From the NCBI GenBank assembly GCA_977006965.1, contig OZ345385.1, forward strand, positions 1,426,001-1,490,000: a stretch of DNA of 64,000 bases, read 5' to 3'. The notes beneath the pieces are model-generated. The model was not told the origin of the DNA. It saw only the letters and a program-made list of their open reading frames with translations, and did not search any database. Of the stretch, positions 28,601 to 38,640 are shown piece after piece. Source of the stretch: Phymatolithon calcareum. Lineage: Eukaryota > Rhodophyta > Florideophyceae > Hapalidiales. A program made the position numbers and the translations under genes. How positions within the stretch are numbered: the stretch's first letter is position 1; every line of letters begins with the position of its first letter.

Positions 28601-30564
28601 AATTTGCAGGTTGGGCAACAGTCTCTACACTGCTGGGTGTCTTTCGGATCAAAACGCGGATCGCCACCCAGCATCTCGTTTTTTATCCGACCCTTCCCGG
28701 CTAGGCCTCTGACGGGGGTTTGAGGATGATGACACAAGAAAGTTTGGAAGAGCATTGGTGTAGGACGTAACTGGAACATCTGCATCTCGACTAGTTGCTA
28801 CCGAATGGAACACGGCAATATAAAATACCAGCTGATGCCTATCGCGGTGTCCAGGAATTTGAATCGGTTTCCGGACAGCCTTAGATTTTCTGAACGGTGT
28901 GCTAGGCTTACTACATTACCTGTGGGGCAGTGGCCAGGGTGCAGTTCGCCCTCAGTTTAAGGTTGAGTTGTAAAATTGGGTGGTGCAAAGGATCCGCGGA
29001 TAGTCGAGTTGCCCCCATATTCCAGTATTCCTTTCTGCTGAACTGGAACCAGGCATGTCTAGAGATTTTGGTGGCGCAAAAACGAGGGTATCAGTAATAT
29101 TCTATGTACAAATATTTTCTTAACAACATGCGCTTTCGCAGAGAAATGCAGAAGGAGCTGTAAAATAGACGCAGCCTTGCTCTCAGCAGAAAACAACACT
29201 GGCACAGAAGACTCAGCCAGCATAATGCCAAGTGCCTGTGAAAGCAGTGTCTGATCTACGGCTTCGAACAAGACTTCCTCCGCTCATCAGGGCTTGGACG
29301 GGGTGGTGGATAAAACAATGGCCAAGTTGAGTACGCAAGTCGTGTCCACCGTACCTTTCGAACCCTGACCTCTGGGCAAAGATGTCTCCAAGTCAAATGC
29401 GCTCTCCCTTATCCGAAACGGACGTACAATATTTGAGCAAGCTGACAATGTCGCTTCGAGCTCCAGCAAACATGTCAGAAGAGAGACCACCGCTCTTGAA
29501 AGCCTAGGTGTTCGTGTGAAGGGAGGAAAAAACAATGTCATCTGAAGTGGCTGTCGTGTCAATGGCATTGTCCATTTGGTGTTTGATTGTCATACATGGG
29601 ATTTGATGCTTATGATATATCGTTTTTCATTCGGTGTTTGTTGGTCACATGGTATTTGTTGTTCTTCGTAATTGTTAACAATTACAAAAAACAACAAATA
29701 CCATGTGACTATTGCTGGACTGTAATGTGTGAGTGCCGTTCGAAGCTCAAACGACACTCACGCAACCTCGCACTTCGAGGTTTGTCAACGTACATATAGA
29801 TTTGCAGGGTGATGACCTCGGCATGAGCATCAAAAGTCTCCTCAATCATGATGATTCAGTAGAAGAATTTCCTCAATCAGCGTTATTGTTGGGACAGATC
29901 GCTCGGTCGAGCGGCGATTCCCTCCTGACAATGATTCGGTCTGCCGGGCGAAAGACGGATATCGCTGTCGTGCTGATGACTTGAGCACGATAGTCAAGAC
30001 TTAGATTGCTTTTGCAGAAGGAAAGCGTCTGTACTATGCTTCCAATTTCCAATCATGTCTGCCTCCCTCCATCCGACGGAGGGAAGAATGCCTGCGTCCG
30101 AACAATCAGCAGACCCCAATAAGGGTCGTCAGTAGTACACACAATTCCAAGTGTAGCCAAGACACGAAGTCAATGACGATCGCAGTTCCACACGTCTTGG
30201 GGCTGACATATAGATTAGAATACATTAGCTTTAATCTTCTTGGACGGGTATAATAAGAGAGTTGCGATGCAGTCTACAATAGTGCAGTACTTTGTTATTG
30301 TACTTTACAGTAGCAGAAATGTTCTGTCTGGCTTTTGTGTGCAGTACTTTACATCAAGCCATGGTGCAAACAACATTATGCACACAATGGTCCGTCTCAG
30401 GGTGTCTACGCATCTCTAGTCGGGCTTGCCGACAAGTTCTTCTGTCAATCGTGGACTTCAAATGGAACTGTCATATGAACGAGCGTGCATAATAGACGAA
30501 GTTGTGGCTTTGATGTACTGCATGTACTCCGCTTTATGAAGTCCTCTCTTCCTTTCGACATTTT
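28601..30564. other. No recognisable gene apart from a palindrome at 29644
   Basis: Several short minus ORFs (28576-28785, 29059-29271, 29287-29568) and a plus ORF 29733-29984 have no motif I can name. Confidence 0.4.
29644..29709. repeat. 66-bp near-perfect palindrome without a loop
   Basis: Arms of 33 bp (gtcacatggtatttgttgtt ...) meet at gttaac with only two mismatches. It would extrude as a cruciform or fold as an RNA hairpin. Confidence 0.9.
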
Positions 30565-31211
30565 TTGCTTAAGTACTGCCTGGGACCACCAAAGATGAGG
30601 AGACGTCATCAAGCAGAAAGGTTTGCATTAAGCCTGGTAAAACACAAAAAGCGCCTTGAAGAAACAGAAGAGTACTTTGGAAGAGATGAGGACATAAAGG
30701 AAGCAATGAAGGATATTGAATATCTCAAGATTATGAAGACCTGCGACAAGCCCTTCAGAAAGCCCAGGAGGGATCTGTCACGAAGAATAGGAGGAGAGAA
30801 GAAACAATTAAGGTATGGGAAAAGGAAGAAGAAGGCAGATCAATGAAAATTCCTATTGAAGGCAAGCTACCAGCGATCCTTTACATAGGAGAAAGAACAA
30901 CACGTTTAAGGTGCCTAAGGTTGACATTCAACCGAGCACCCCTTTGGAGGAAATCAGTATTGGGTGCCTACTGTGGGATTACCGCGGTGATCGAACTAGT
31001 CGCCTTACAACGTACTCTAGAGTCGTCGAAGATGAGTGCAAAAATTGAGTTGGAGCGCAAGAGACTCACAGGAGCTCTTTTTGGGAGAGAATTACAAATC
31101 AAGAACGTTTTGAGTAGCCAGAGGACTTTAGCTTAGAGATTATCACAAGGGCTGCCCAGTTACTCCAAGTTGAGGCTTTGAGAGCTCTCAAAATAAAATC
31201 ATCAAATATCC
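30565..31211 (+). mobile_element. LINE family A2 3' part
   Basis: PPKMRRRHQAERFALSLVK, GRDEDIKEAMKDIEYLK, frame change, GEKKQLRYGKRKKKADQ, then open 30843-31136 with MKIPIEGKLPAILYIGERTT and NRAPLWRKSVLGAYCG. The tail ends ctctcaaaataaaatcatc at about 31211. A sister of 23981-24420. Confidence 0.8.
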
Positions 31212-32477
31212 CACAGCGGGTGATTTCACTGACAGAGAATGTCGTCTGCGAATTAGACAGCGAGGATATCCGCCCAGGTGCTCTGAACCTTGCTCATACG
31301 CTCGGCGAACTCGACCACAAAAATGTTGTAGAGACTTAGGCTGAGGCGGGGACCCGTTTGGTACACCCCTGTCCACTAAAAACCACGTCTTGTCGGCATC
31401 CCCAATTATTGAAACGCACAGGAATGCCTCGGTCATAGCGTAGACCTCGAGAGGAAGCACTTGTCTCATTCGATTAACTAAGTGTTTTCTCAGAACGGTA
31501 TCGTAGGTGGCTTTTAGGTTCAGGACTGCTACGCATCCCTGGCGGCCTTTCAGCAGCTCAGTTGCTCTTAGGATTTCCAACTCTGTGCTTTTCCCTTTTG
31601 GAAACCAAGCTGGTACCAGTAGTTATCGTATACCTTGAGCAGCTTGATATCGATGGCCGTCTCTGTAATTTCCCTTGCTTTGCAAAGCAAGGATATTGGG
31701 CGATTTTTTCCGGGTTCTTCGCGGGTCCCATTGTTCTGTATTGGGACGAGAAGTGGTTTCTGCGAGTGGAGGTGAACATCTCCGCAACTCACACAGGCTC
31801 CCCATAAGAAAGCAAGCGTGTCTGCATTCAGAGATGCATTGACTTTCAGCATCTCTGTCTTAACTTCGTCCAGGTCAGGTTCGTTTCCAGTTGGCGATCT
31901 CCGGATGGCTGCTTCAATTGTATCCCTCATGTCTTCCGGACATGTGAAGTTGCATAGTCCAGATTGCCACTTTTCGGGACCGTGGCATGTTTTAGATATG
32001 TGGGCAGAGAATCTGGTACTGTTCATTGGTCTTCCGGTCATCTTGTTTCTTGCCGTTCGTCTTCTGATATTCTTCTTCATCCTGACTAGCTGTTTCAGGG
32101 TAGTTTGTCCATCCTTCTACTCAAGTGCAGAGAGTTCCTCTGGATAATGTTCGTACTGGGTGATTACACTCTTGGTATAGTCTCCAATCTTTTGGTCTCT
32201 GGGTCACTCTCGCTCATCTGTAGAGTTTCTTTCATCTCAGGTCAGTTTGTCGAGCTCAGTACTCCAGAACGATTTGTATCTTCCCCATTCTCCAAAGCTC
32301 GCACCACGTTTTAACAACTTTCTTGTATACCTTGTGGAGCTGTCTTGACGTTTTGCACTTCTCGAGGCTTTCTATAATCGCGGGAAGCTCCTCGTTGTAG
32401 CTGAGGGACACTTTTTGAACTTTTGAGTGCTGACGAGCCTTCCCTCCAAAGTCGACTATCTTCTTGTAGACATTCTC
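31212..32477 (-). pseudogene. LINE family B: linker and RT palm
   Basis: Read leftwards: LPAIIESLEKCKTSRQLHKV (about 32370), RRTARNKMTGRPMNSTRFSA (about 32060), an EPDLDEVKTEMLK block, NRPISLLCKAREITETAI, YWYQLGFQKGKAQ (frame change), VAVLNLKATYDTVLRKH (motif A with Asn in place of the catalytic Asp) and DRGVPNGSPPQPKSL (a degraded motif B). The motif C position reads RRRHSLS and no longer FADD. The RT is dead by substitution as well as by frame changes. Confidence 0.75.
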
Positions 32478-32606
32478 AGAGAATTACGAATCAAGAATTT
32501 TGTGAGTAGCCAGAGGACTTTAGCTTAGAAATTATCGCAAGAGCTGCCCCGTTACTCCAAGGTGAGGCTTTGGGAGCTCTCAAAATATAATCATCAAATA
32601 TCCCCT
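32478..32606 (+). mobile_element. LINE family A2 3' end
   Basis: agaattacgaatcaagaatt ... ctctcaaaatataatcatca, the last ~130 bp of A2 including the end of the ORF. Confidence 0.75.
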
Positions 32607-33117
32607 CCTTGCGGACCTTGCTCTTCAAAGACGAAGGAGACGTCTTGGAGTCCAACGGGAAGAGAAAAATTCCCTACGATCTGCCGGGGTCCACCCCGGC
32701 GATTTTCAGACTCCCGAAAACACGGCACCGCAATTAGAGGTAAAGTGGGAATTCGGTCGGTTCCCCCCAAATGAGCACATCAGTTCTCACAGACAAGTTC
32801 GGTGATACTGTACCAATCCTCATGAGCAATCTGGAAGAATACCTCGGAAGATATCAACTGACCGAAGAGGAGATTAATATCATTGAAAAAGCTCTATATA
32901 AGCTGCCCTTCTTCACTATCGTCTTTTACGACGACATGGAAATAGACAAGGTGTCAATTGAGAAAACCTGATCAGTGGACCCCGAACTTTTCCCTCCGCC
33001 TTTTTACGGGAGAGGATTTTGCAGCTAAGGATAAGACGTTTTCCCGGGTTACAAGTATTTGAATAGATGATCGGAGCTACAACGTAGCTGCTGAAACGCA
33101 TCTCCCTTGCAGTGCAG
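32607..33117 (+). pseudogene. LINE family B C-terminus and partial tail
   Basis: LFKDEGDVLESNGKRKIPYD, a frame change, then MSTSVLTDKFGDTVPILMSN, EEINIIEKALYKLPFFTIVF and a stop at 32969-32971. The start of a B tail follows (gctgctgaaacgcatctccc) and is cut at 33117 by the next B copy. Confidence 0.7.
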
Positions 33118-34275
33118 ACGACGTGATCCTTCTGGCGAAAACCCCGCACGCGCTGCAGCACCTGCTCGATATTTCAAAGAAATGTGCCGAAGAGAGAGGA
33201 ATGACGTGGAACACCAAAAAAGATAAGAGCGAGGTGCTGGAGTCGACCGAGACAAAGAACCACACATTCCGGCTAGCACACCAGACCCTTTCGCAGGCAC
33301 GTGAAGTTTCATACCTCGAGATATCTCTCGGACCAACCGGAATTACGGTCACAAGCACAATCAGGCGCACAAAAAATGCAAAAGCAGCGGTACACCAACT
33401 GAAACCACATGGGGTATTCATTCGGAGGATAAATATCCTGAAAGCCATTCGCATCTACAAGTCGTTGATCCAATCAAGGTGAGAATACGGTATCCATCTC
33501 ACTCCGTGGACCTCAGAAGTACAAGACGCTATCAAAGAAGTAGAAAGAACCTTCTTCTTCCAAGTATTCGGTTGTACGGCAAGTGGAAAGATCGAGCGGC
33601 TCCGGCTTCTGTGCAGGATCCAACCACCAGAACACAGGAGAGAAATAGTATCGCTGAAGATGATTCTACGAGGAAAGGCAAGGAAGTCTGCTATCCTATC
33701 CAAGCGAAACTTCAAAGAACTACAGTGGGCAAGTCGCGATATTGCCGCGCTGCTGCAACAAGAACAGTTCGCGGCCCCCCTCAAATATATGAAGGAAGGA
33801 AAATCTCCAGGCCAACTCCGACGAATTCTTTTCGCAAAAGAAGGCAGGAGGCTCGAAGCAAGAAGAAAGAGGAAAATACCGTACGACAAACAGTATGAGA
33901 TCCCGGCCATCCTCAAGTTTGTCAAGGTGAGGCATCGACAGCTGGCCATAAAATACGCAAGCGGAAGATTCCCTCAAGTGAGCACAACGCTAATATCGAA
34001 TACATTCGAAACGGCAGCAGAGCGCCACCTGGAGACCATACGCATGAACCTAACAAAGTATGAACTGGACTCCGGAGAAATGTTAAGAACGGAAAAGGCA
34101 TTAGACTCCATACTACTCTACAGCGTCACCATAATTGACAATATGGAAAACGACGAGTCCCTGTATTAGGGACCAGGCGATATACTAGAATGAACCAGTT
34201 ACGAAAAGCTGCTCCCGTACAGTCTTAGGAGTGTTAATGAGGGCTTTCAAATAAACAACTAAACAGTTGCAAAAA
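33118..34275 (+). mobile_element. LINE family B, best 3' half (motif C to tail)
   Basis: Starts inside RT motif C (DDVILLAKTPHALQHLLDIS) and stays in one frame to the stop at 34167-34169 except for a single TGA at 33480-33482, where relatives have Trp (WEYGIHLTP). Landmarks: GMTWNTKKDKSEVLESTET, KAIRIYKSLIQSR, VERTFFFQVFG, RLRLLCRIQPPEHRREIVSL, FKELQWASRDIAALLQQEQF, RKRKIPYDKQYEIPAILKFV, RHRQLAIKYASGRFPQVSTT and a final DNMENDESLY. The tail (34200-34275) ends acagttgcaaaaa. I used this copy as reference for family B. Confidence 0.85.
33483..34169 (+). CDS. LINE B ORF2 C-terminal domain, open 228 codons after one stop
   Basis: Same frame as 33123-33479, separated only by TGA at 33480. The domain has a Lys/Arg-rich core and ends MENDESLY. 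It occupies the place of the family A C-terminal domain, with shared motifs (EYxIHLTP, RLLCRI, RFPxxSxT) but little other similarity, so A and B are sister families. Confidence 0.6.
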   Translation, partial: EYGIHLTPWTSEVQDAIKEVERTFFFQVFGCTASGKIERLRLLCRIQPPEHRREIVSLKMILRGKARKSAILSKRNFKELQWASRDIAALLQQEQFAAPLKYMKEGKSPGQLRRILFAKEGRRLEARRKRKIPYDKQYEIPAILKFVKVRHRQLAIKYASGRFPQVSTTLISNTFETAAERHLETIRMNLTKYELDSGEMLRTEKALDSILLYSVTIIDNMENDESLY

Positions 34276-34636
34276 GACATGATAAATGGGCCTCACAAAG
34301 GGCAGACTCTCCAAAGAGGACAGCGCCTGGACTAAGCGAACACTCGACGAGCTAATAACCATGTTTCAGGCTGTGGACAAGTAAGGACTGCCCGCAACTT
34401 GAAATCACAGCGTGTCACAGGAGAGGGGAGTAACTTTCCCCCTCGAGGTCCAGAAGGAGACCAGAGGTGGGTTTTTGTAGTCCACTGAATCGTGTTACAC
34501 CAAGAAAAGAAAACGCCTCCATAGACAGAATCTAGCCAAACATCTTGGCCCTAGGTAAGTTGCCCCAAGCGTCAGCAGATGCGTTGGTAACTTATAAATA
34601 AAAATCTATCTTTCTTCTTCTAAACAGTTGCAAAAA
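34260..34636 (+). mobile_element. LINE or SINE-like insert (family F) with 16-bp target duplication
   Basis: taaacagttgcaaaaa at 34260-34275 and 34621-34636 bounds 345 bp (34276-34620) that ends aaataaaaatctatctttct with a (CTT)n-like tail. It begins with an open DMINGPHKGRLSKEDSAWTK frame that stops at about 34384, compatible with a LINE ORF end. Its words ttccccctcgag and gagaccagaggt recur at 35096-35135. Confidence 0.8.
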
Positions 34637-34700
34637 AATCTCCCTTGCAGTCTCATGAGTGTCACTGAGGGCGTTTGATAAAATTTCAAATTCAAAAAAA
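34637..34700 (+). mobile_element. LINE family B-like 3' tail
   Basis: atctcccttgcagtctcatg ... gagggcgtttgataaaattt, a B-subfamily terminus like the one at 36660-36752. Confidence 0.6.
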
Positions 34701-34740
34701 ATACTGCCACCGGTTTTCTCAACACACCAATGCGGACCAG

Positions 34741-35065
34741 GGAAGTCGCTAAACTCGCTCATGGCGCCTCCGCGCAGAAACGACGCGGGACCTCGCAAAC
34801 TCCCCTGCGCGGATCGGCGGGCAGGCCGAGCGAGTGTAAGTCCCAATGAGATGCAAGGCAAGGACGACCCAGGATGTCGCTAAACTCGCCCAAGGCGCTC
34901 CAGCGCAGACAATACTTGGGACGTCAGTAAACCCCCCGCGTGGATCGCCGCGCAGCACGACGTACCCGGGAAGTCGCTAAACTCGCTCATGGCGCCTCAG
35001 CGCAGAAACGACTCTGGACGTCGCAAACTCCCATGTGCGTACCGTCGCTCGTCAAAAGACGGTAC
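34741..35065 (+). repeat. Three tandem units of 95-130 bp coding VAKLAHGASAQKR-type repeats
   Basis: gtcgctaaactcgc recurs at about 34744, 34876 and 34971, each followed by (c/t)aaggcgc or tggcgcc and gcgcaga. In suitable frames each unit reads as REVAKLAHGASAQKR or a diverged version. A further copy lies at 27712. Likely part of an element's ORF1 or 5' region; not identified. Confidence 0.65.
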
Positions 35066-35216
35066 ACTCTGCGTTGTAATAGAAGCGATATGATTTTCCC
35101 CCTCGAGATCTCTTCTGTGAGACCAGAGGTAGGTTTTGGAGTTTTGCTGACTATGCCACTTTTAGCGAAATGGAGCTTTTGAGTTCCGATTGATTCCTGG
35201 TGCCTCGCCAGAAGTG
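35066..35216. other. Partial copy of family F 3' sequence
   Basis: ttccccctcgaga and gagaccagaggtaggttttg (35096-35135) match 34431-34466 in the family F insert. Confidence 0.5.
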
Positions 35217-35360
35217 TTTTTTTGCAACTGTTTAGTTGTTTATTTGAAAGCCCTCATTAACACTCCTAAGACTGTACGGGAGCAGCTTTCGTAACTGGTT
35301 CATTCTAGTATATCACCTGGTCCCTAATACAGGGACTCGTCGTTTTCCATATTGTCAATC
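35217..35360 (-). mobile_element. LINE family B 3' end, 5' truncated
   Basis: Inverted B tail (tttttttgcaactgtttagt at 35218) followed by the codons for NMENDESLY up to about 35360. Nearly identical to 35706-35850 and 34150-34275. Confidence 0.8.
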
Positions 35361-35705
35361 GCCAGAATTGTTGCCCCAAGCGTCAGCAGATGCATTGGTA
35401 ATGCAGCAAAGAACGGGATATAACACCGTAAAGACACAACCAGATACTTGGCTACCATTTTATCTTGGTCCGACCTAGTGTCGGCTTTTATACCTACTTG
35501 CTACACCCTGAGCGTTCAGGATTCGTGCAATGATAGTACACGTAATTACTAAATTGGGGAACATGAATAGTTCCGTGTCATCCCCATATGGTTCCACGAC
35601 GCATAACAGCAGTATTCGGAGACCACGACAAACTACAACAATAGACACGAAACAGAAGGACTCCATAGTTGTGAGAGAACATCACACAAAATGCATGCTG
35701 CTTTT
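35361..35705. other. Spacer with family F end words
   Basis: gttgccccaagcgtcagcag at 35371 matches 34559. The rest is unassigned. Confidence 0.4.
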
Positions 35706-36189
35706 TTTTGCTACTGTTTAGTTGTTTATTTGAAAGCCCTCATTAACACTCCTAAGACTGTACGGGAGCAGCTTTTCGTAACTGGTTCATTCTAGTATAT
35801 CGCCTGGTCCCTAATACAGGGACTCGTCGTTTTCCATATTGTCAATTATGGTGACGCTGTAGAGTAGTATGGAGTCTAATGCCTTTTCCGTTCTTAACAT
35901 TTCTCCGGAGTCCAGTTCATACTTTGTTAGGTTCATACGATGGTCTCCAGGTGGCGCTCTGCTGCAGTTCAGAATGTATTCGATATTAGCGTTGTGCTCA
36001 CTTGGGGGAATCTTCCGCTTGCGTATTTTATGGCCAGCTGTCGATGTCTCACCTAGGTAAACCTGAGGATGGCAGAGATCTCATCCGGTTTGTCGTACGG
36101 TATTTTCATCTTTCTTCTTGCTTCGAGCCTCGTACCCTCTTTTGCGAACAGTATCGTCGGAGCTGGCCTGGAGATTTGCCTTCCTGCAT
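35706..36189 (-). mobile_element. LINE family B 3' end
   Basis: Inverted B tail at 35706-35830, then the ORF end. Read leftwards from 36189 it matches the family B end from about RRILFAKEGRR through a KQ...IPYD-like block, ASGRFPQVS-like codons and LRTEKALDSILLYSVT to DNMENDESLY. A few stops and frame changes. Confidence 0.8.
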
Positions 36190-36296
36190 ATGTAATTACA
36201 TGCTGCTGCTCGGCAGCATCATAAGGACCCAACTTGGTCTGCTTGCTTGTGTGATTTCACAACAGGTAACACTATAATAAAAATTTCCTCTTCTTC

Positions 36297-36600
36297 TTCT
36301 TCTTCAACAAACCAATGTCCAGTTTCCACGCCAATGGTTTCAGATACTCGTTCGGGTTGTAATTAATTTCCGATCCTGTGATTCTTCCATTCGCAATCAA
36401 ATCGGAACTCCAATTCCGTACCCCTCGCGAATCTTCCCATCTTCCTTCCTTCCCTTGTGCTCCCTGTTAAACATTCCCCAATGCCTCCAGCTCCACTCTG
36501 GTTTCGAGGGCCCATGAAGCACCTCAAGAATCTTCCAAGGAAAGCCCTCGAAGAACGCATTTTCCGAAGAGCGTATGCGACGACGTCGATTTCGCAACTT
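36297..36600 (-). pseudogene. Fragment like a SnoaL/NTF2-fold ester-cyclase-type protein
   Basis: Read leftwards with frame changes: ENAFFEGFPWKILEVLHGPS, then WSWRHWGMFNREHKGRKEDG, KIREGYGIGVPI, FDCEWKNHRI and INYNPNEYLKPLAWKLDIG. The pattern W-RHWG-F---G+--DG---E-YG--V followed by a hydrophobic strand and YNPxExL is that of small NTF2-fold proteins such as SnoaL-like cyclases. Function cannot be deduced. At least two frame changes make it a relic. A (CTT)n stretch lies at its end (36288-36303). Confidence 0.4.
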
Positions 36601-36654
36601 CGAGCTCCGGAATAAGCACTCTCGAGGAGAAGCAGCTAGGGCTATGAGGATTTA

Positions 36655-36752
36655 AGCTGAGAAGAGCTACGAAAAGTAGCAACTGAAATGCATCTCCCTT
36701 GTAGTCTTGTGAGTGTTACTGAGGGCGTTTAATAAATTCTAGATTCAAAAAA
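36655..36752 (+). mobile_element. LINE family B-subfamily 3' tail
   Basis: gtagcaactgaaatgcatct ... gagggcgtttaataaattct, the same subfamily as the tails at 12006 (minus) and 33080. Confidence 0.7.
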
Positions 36753-37495
36753 ACTCTCGAGGAGAAAAGAAACAGGTTGCTCCGTTTAGAAGTCTGTTGC
36801 TTGTTTTCGAAGTGCCGAAGTTTATGTTAAAGGTCACTAGCTACCCAACTGCAAATTAAATGGCCCCTTAGTTCCGATTCTATTGCTTTGCTCTCAGCCT
36901 ACCTCTAATTCGGTATGAATGATACTAATCGCTCCGACCTGGCATTGCCGATTCGTGCTATTAATCTGTTATTTCTTCGCAACGTGCAGTCTGCGAAACG
37001 GCCCGCATCGAAGCCTGTGGCGGTGAACGGGCCATGATCCTACAGTATGCGGCCCGAGCTTTATGATGAATCTTCTTCTCGCCACTCCCAGCTACAGTGT
37101 ACAAAGCAATATATCAACCAATTTTTGATTATCATCCGGTTCTGAAACTGAAAAAATCTTGGACGCCGCGCTATCAAATCACAAACGTGTCCAGCGACGC
37201 AAAATTCCGTTGAAAAACATGGAGCCGCGCTGAGCTGTCCTCTCTTGATACTTTATCATACCATTGATATATTATCAACCTCCAGAGAAAGTAATCAGTA
37301 GAGTATTACACCCGGCATTGTGAACATGCGCCCTCTTCGAATCGGAGACCACCGCCCTCCCCCTCACGAAGAGGAACTTTTCCCCGCCCACAATCTCGCT
37401 CGAGGAAAGCGTTGCGACCGCTCACCTCGCAATTTCACGATATATGCCGCAACATCGCACGATTCTCGCAAAGCAGTCCGACGAAAACGGCGAAA
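36753..37495. other. Upstream region of the 37496 gene; nothing recognised
   Basis: No repeat or ORF of note. The last 170 bp are C-rich on the plus strand and may be the 5' leader. Confidence 0.4.
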
Positions 37496-38617
37496 ATGGA
37501 CGCCATGGACGCGACACCGGCCGTTGCCGCCCATGACATCCCGACGGTCCCCACCCTGGTTCGAGCAGCATCCGTCGCTGTCAGGCCCACGCAGATATCT
37601 GTAGCTGCCACCGCAGCGTCCGTGAAACCGGCGGTGGCAACGCCCAAAGTCGGGCCCGTTGTGGTAGCGTTACCGAAGCAGGAACTAACTGCGGACGAGG
37701 ACCTAAGTGCCGTTGAGGGTGCCGAGCATGTGACAATTTGGAATCGCAAAGAGTGCCGCAAAGTCGCCGGCAATGCCGCTCCCCTCCGTCGGAACCTTGC
37801 CCGCTATCTAGAGAGCAACCCTCAATGCAAGGAATACAAGGGGCAGGACATGGATCCCAAGCTCGCAGGGATCATTGACAAGCATGTGCCAATCTGGCAC
37901 AAGGAATATCAGCGCAAGGTGACCGGTAACGCGGCACCGTTGAAGAAGAACATTGCGGCCTACTTGCGGAAACATCCAGAATGCGAAGTCTACGACAGAC
38001 AAGACAAACGTGCCCCGCCCACGATCATCGTGCATGCGGAGCCGACCGCGGGTGGTCATTTCTGTCCAGTGTCGCAGCATCCGCAGCTTAACAGCGGTAC
38101 AAGAGTTGTTTTCACGAATGCGGCTAATTCGGAGAACGCGGGAATGGGGCTCGGCGGAACGCTTGGAGTTGCGCATCCGCACGAAGTCACCTTTTTCCAG
38201 AATTTCCCTAGTCATGAACATCGATGCTTTCACTTTAACTCGACCACGCAAAGAGTGACTGCAGAAATGTCGTATAGGGAAATGAACTCTTCATGGTCCA
38301 ATTATCCTTCATGGTCCAATAACCTTTCCCGAACTTATATACATGCATCCTCTCCTCCTGCCTCTTCTTCTGGCATTCCAATCCCTAGAGGTGTTGACCG
38401 AGGCGATATCACAATGGGTGAAGCGAGCTTGGGTGCATCTTTTGGTATCGGGATCAGCCAGACAGCCATTGCACGTCTTTTAGATCCTACCACCGCATCT
38501 ATCGCGAGAAGTGTTGATGTGACTGATGGAATGGACTTTTCGCCGAGCTGCTTTTTGAACGAAAGCCCGCAATACAGAGTACCGCTGCCAGCGCAGGCAA
38601 ATCCGGCACCTCAATAG
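37496..38617 (+). CDS. Predicted protein with two copies of a 40-residue RKxxGNAAP module, 373 aa
   Basis: ATG at 37496 (aaaATGg) is the first Met codon of the open frame. The N-terminal 75 residues are Ala/Val/Pro-rich and probably disordered. Residues 79-118 and 131-170 are two copies of one module: xxIWxxxxxRKVxGNAAPLxxNxxxYLxxxPxCExYxxQD. The C-terminal 200 residues are Ser/Pro-rich with FHFNSTTQRV, SYREMNSSWSNYPSWSNN and a low-complexity end. Conserved W, RK, GNAAP, YL and QD positions suggest a small compact fold, perhaps nucleic-acid or protein binding, used in a regulatory protein. I have seen comparable modules in predicted proteins of algae and plants but cannot name the family. The stop is 24 bp before the aldolase relic. 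Confidence 0.7.
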   Translation: MDAMDATPAVAAHDIPTVPTLVRAASVAVRPTQISVAATAASVKPAVATPKVGPVVVALPKQELTADEDLSAVEGAEHVTIWNRKECRKVAGNAAPLRRNLARYLESNPQCKEYKGQDMDPKLAGIIDKHVPIWHKEYQRKVTGNAAPLKKNIAAYLRKHPECEVYDRQDKRAPPTIIVHAEPTAGGHFCPVSQHPQLNSGTRVVFTNAANSENAGMGLGGTLGVAHPHEVTFFQNFPSHEHRCFHFNSTTQRVTAEMSYREMNSSWSNYPSWSNNLSRTYIHASSPPASSSGIPIPRGVDRGDITMGEASLGASFGIGISQTAIARLLDPTTASIARSVDVTDGMDFSPSCFLNESPQYRVPLPAQANPAPQ

Positions 38618-38640
38618 CAATTTTTTCCAATATCGGTGAA

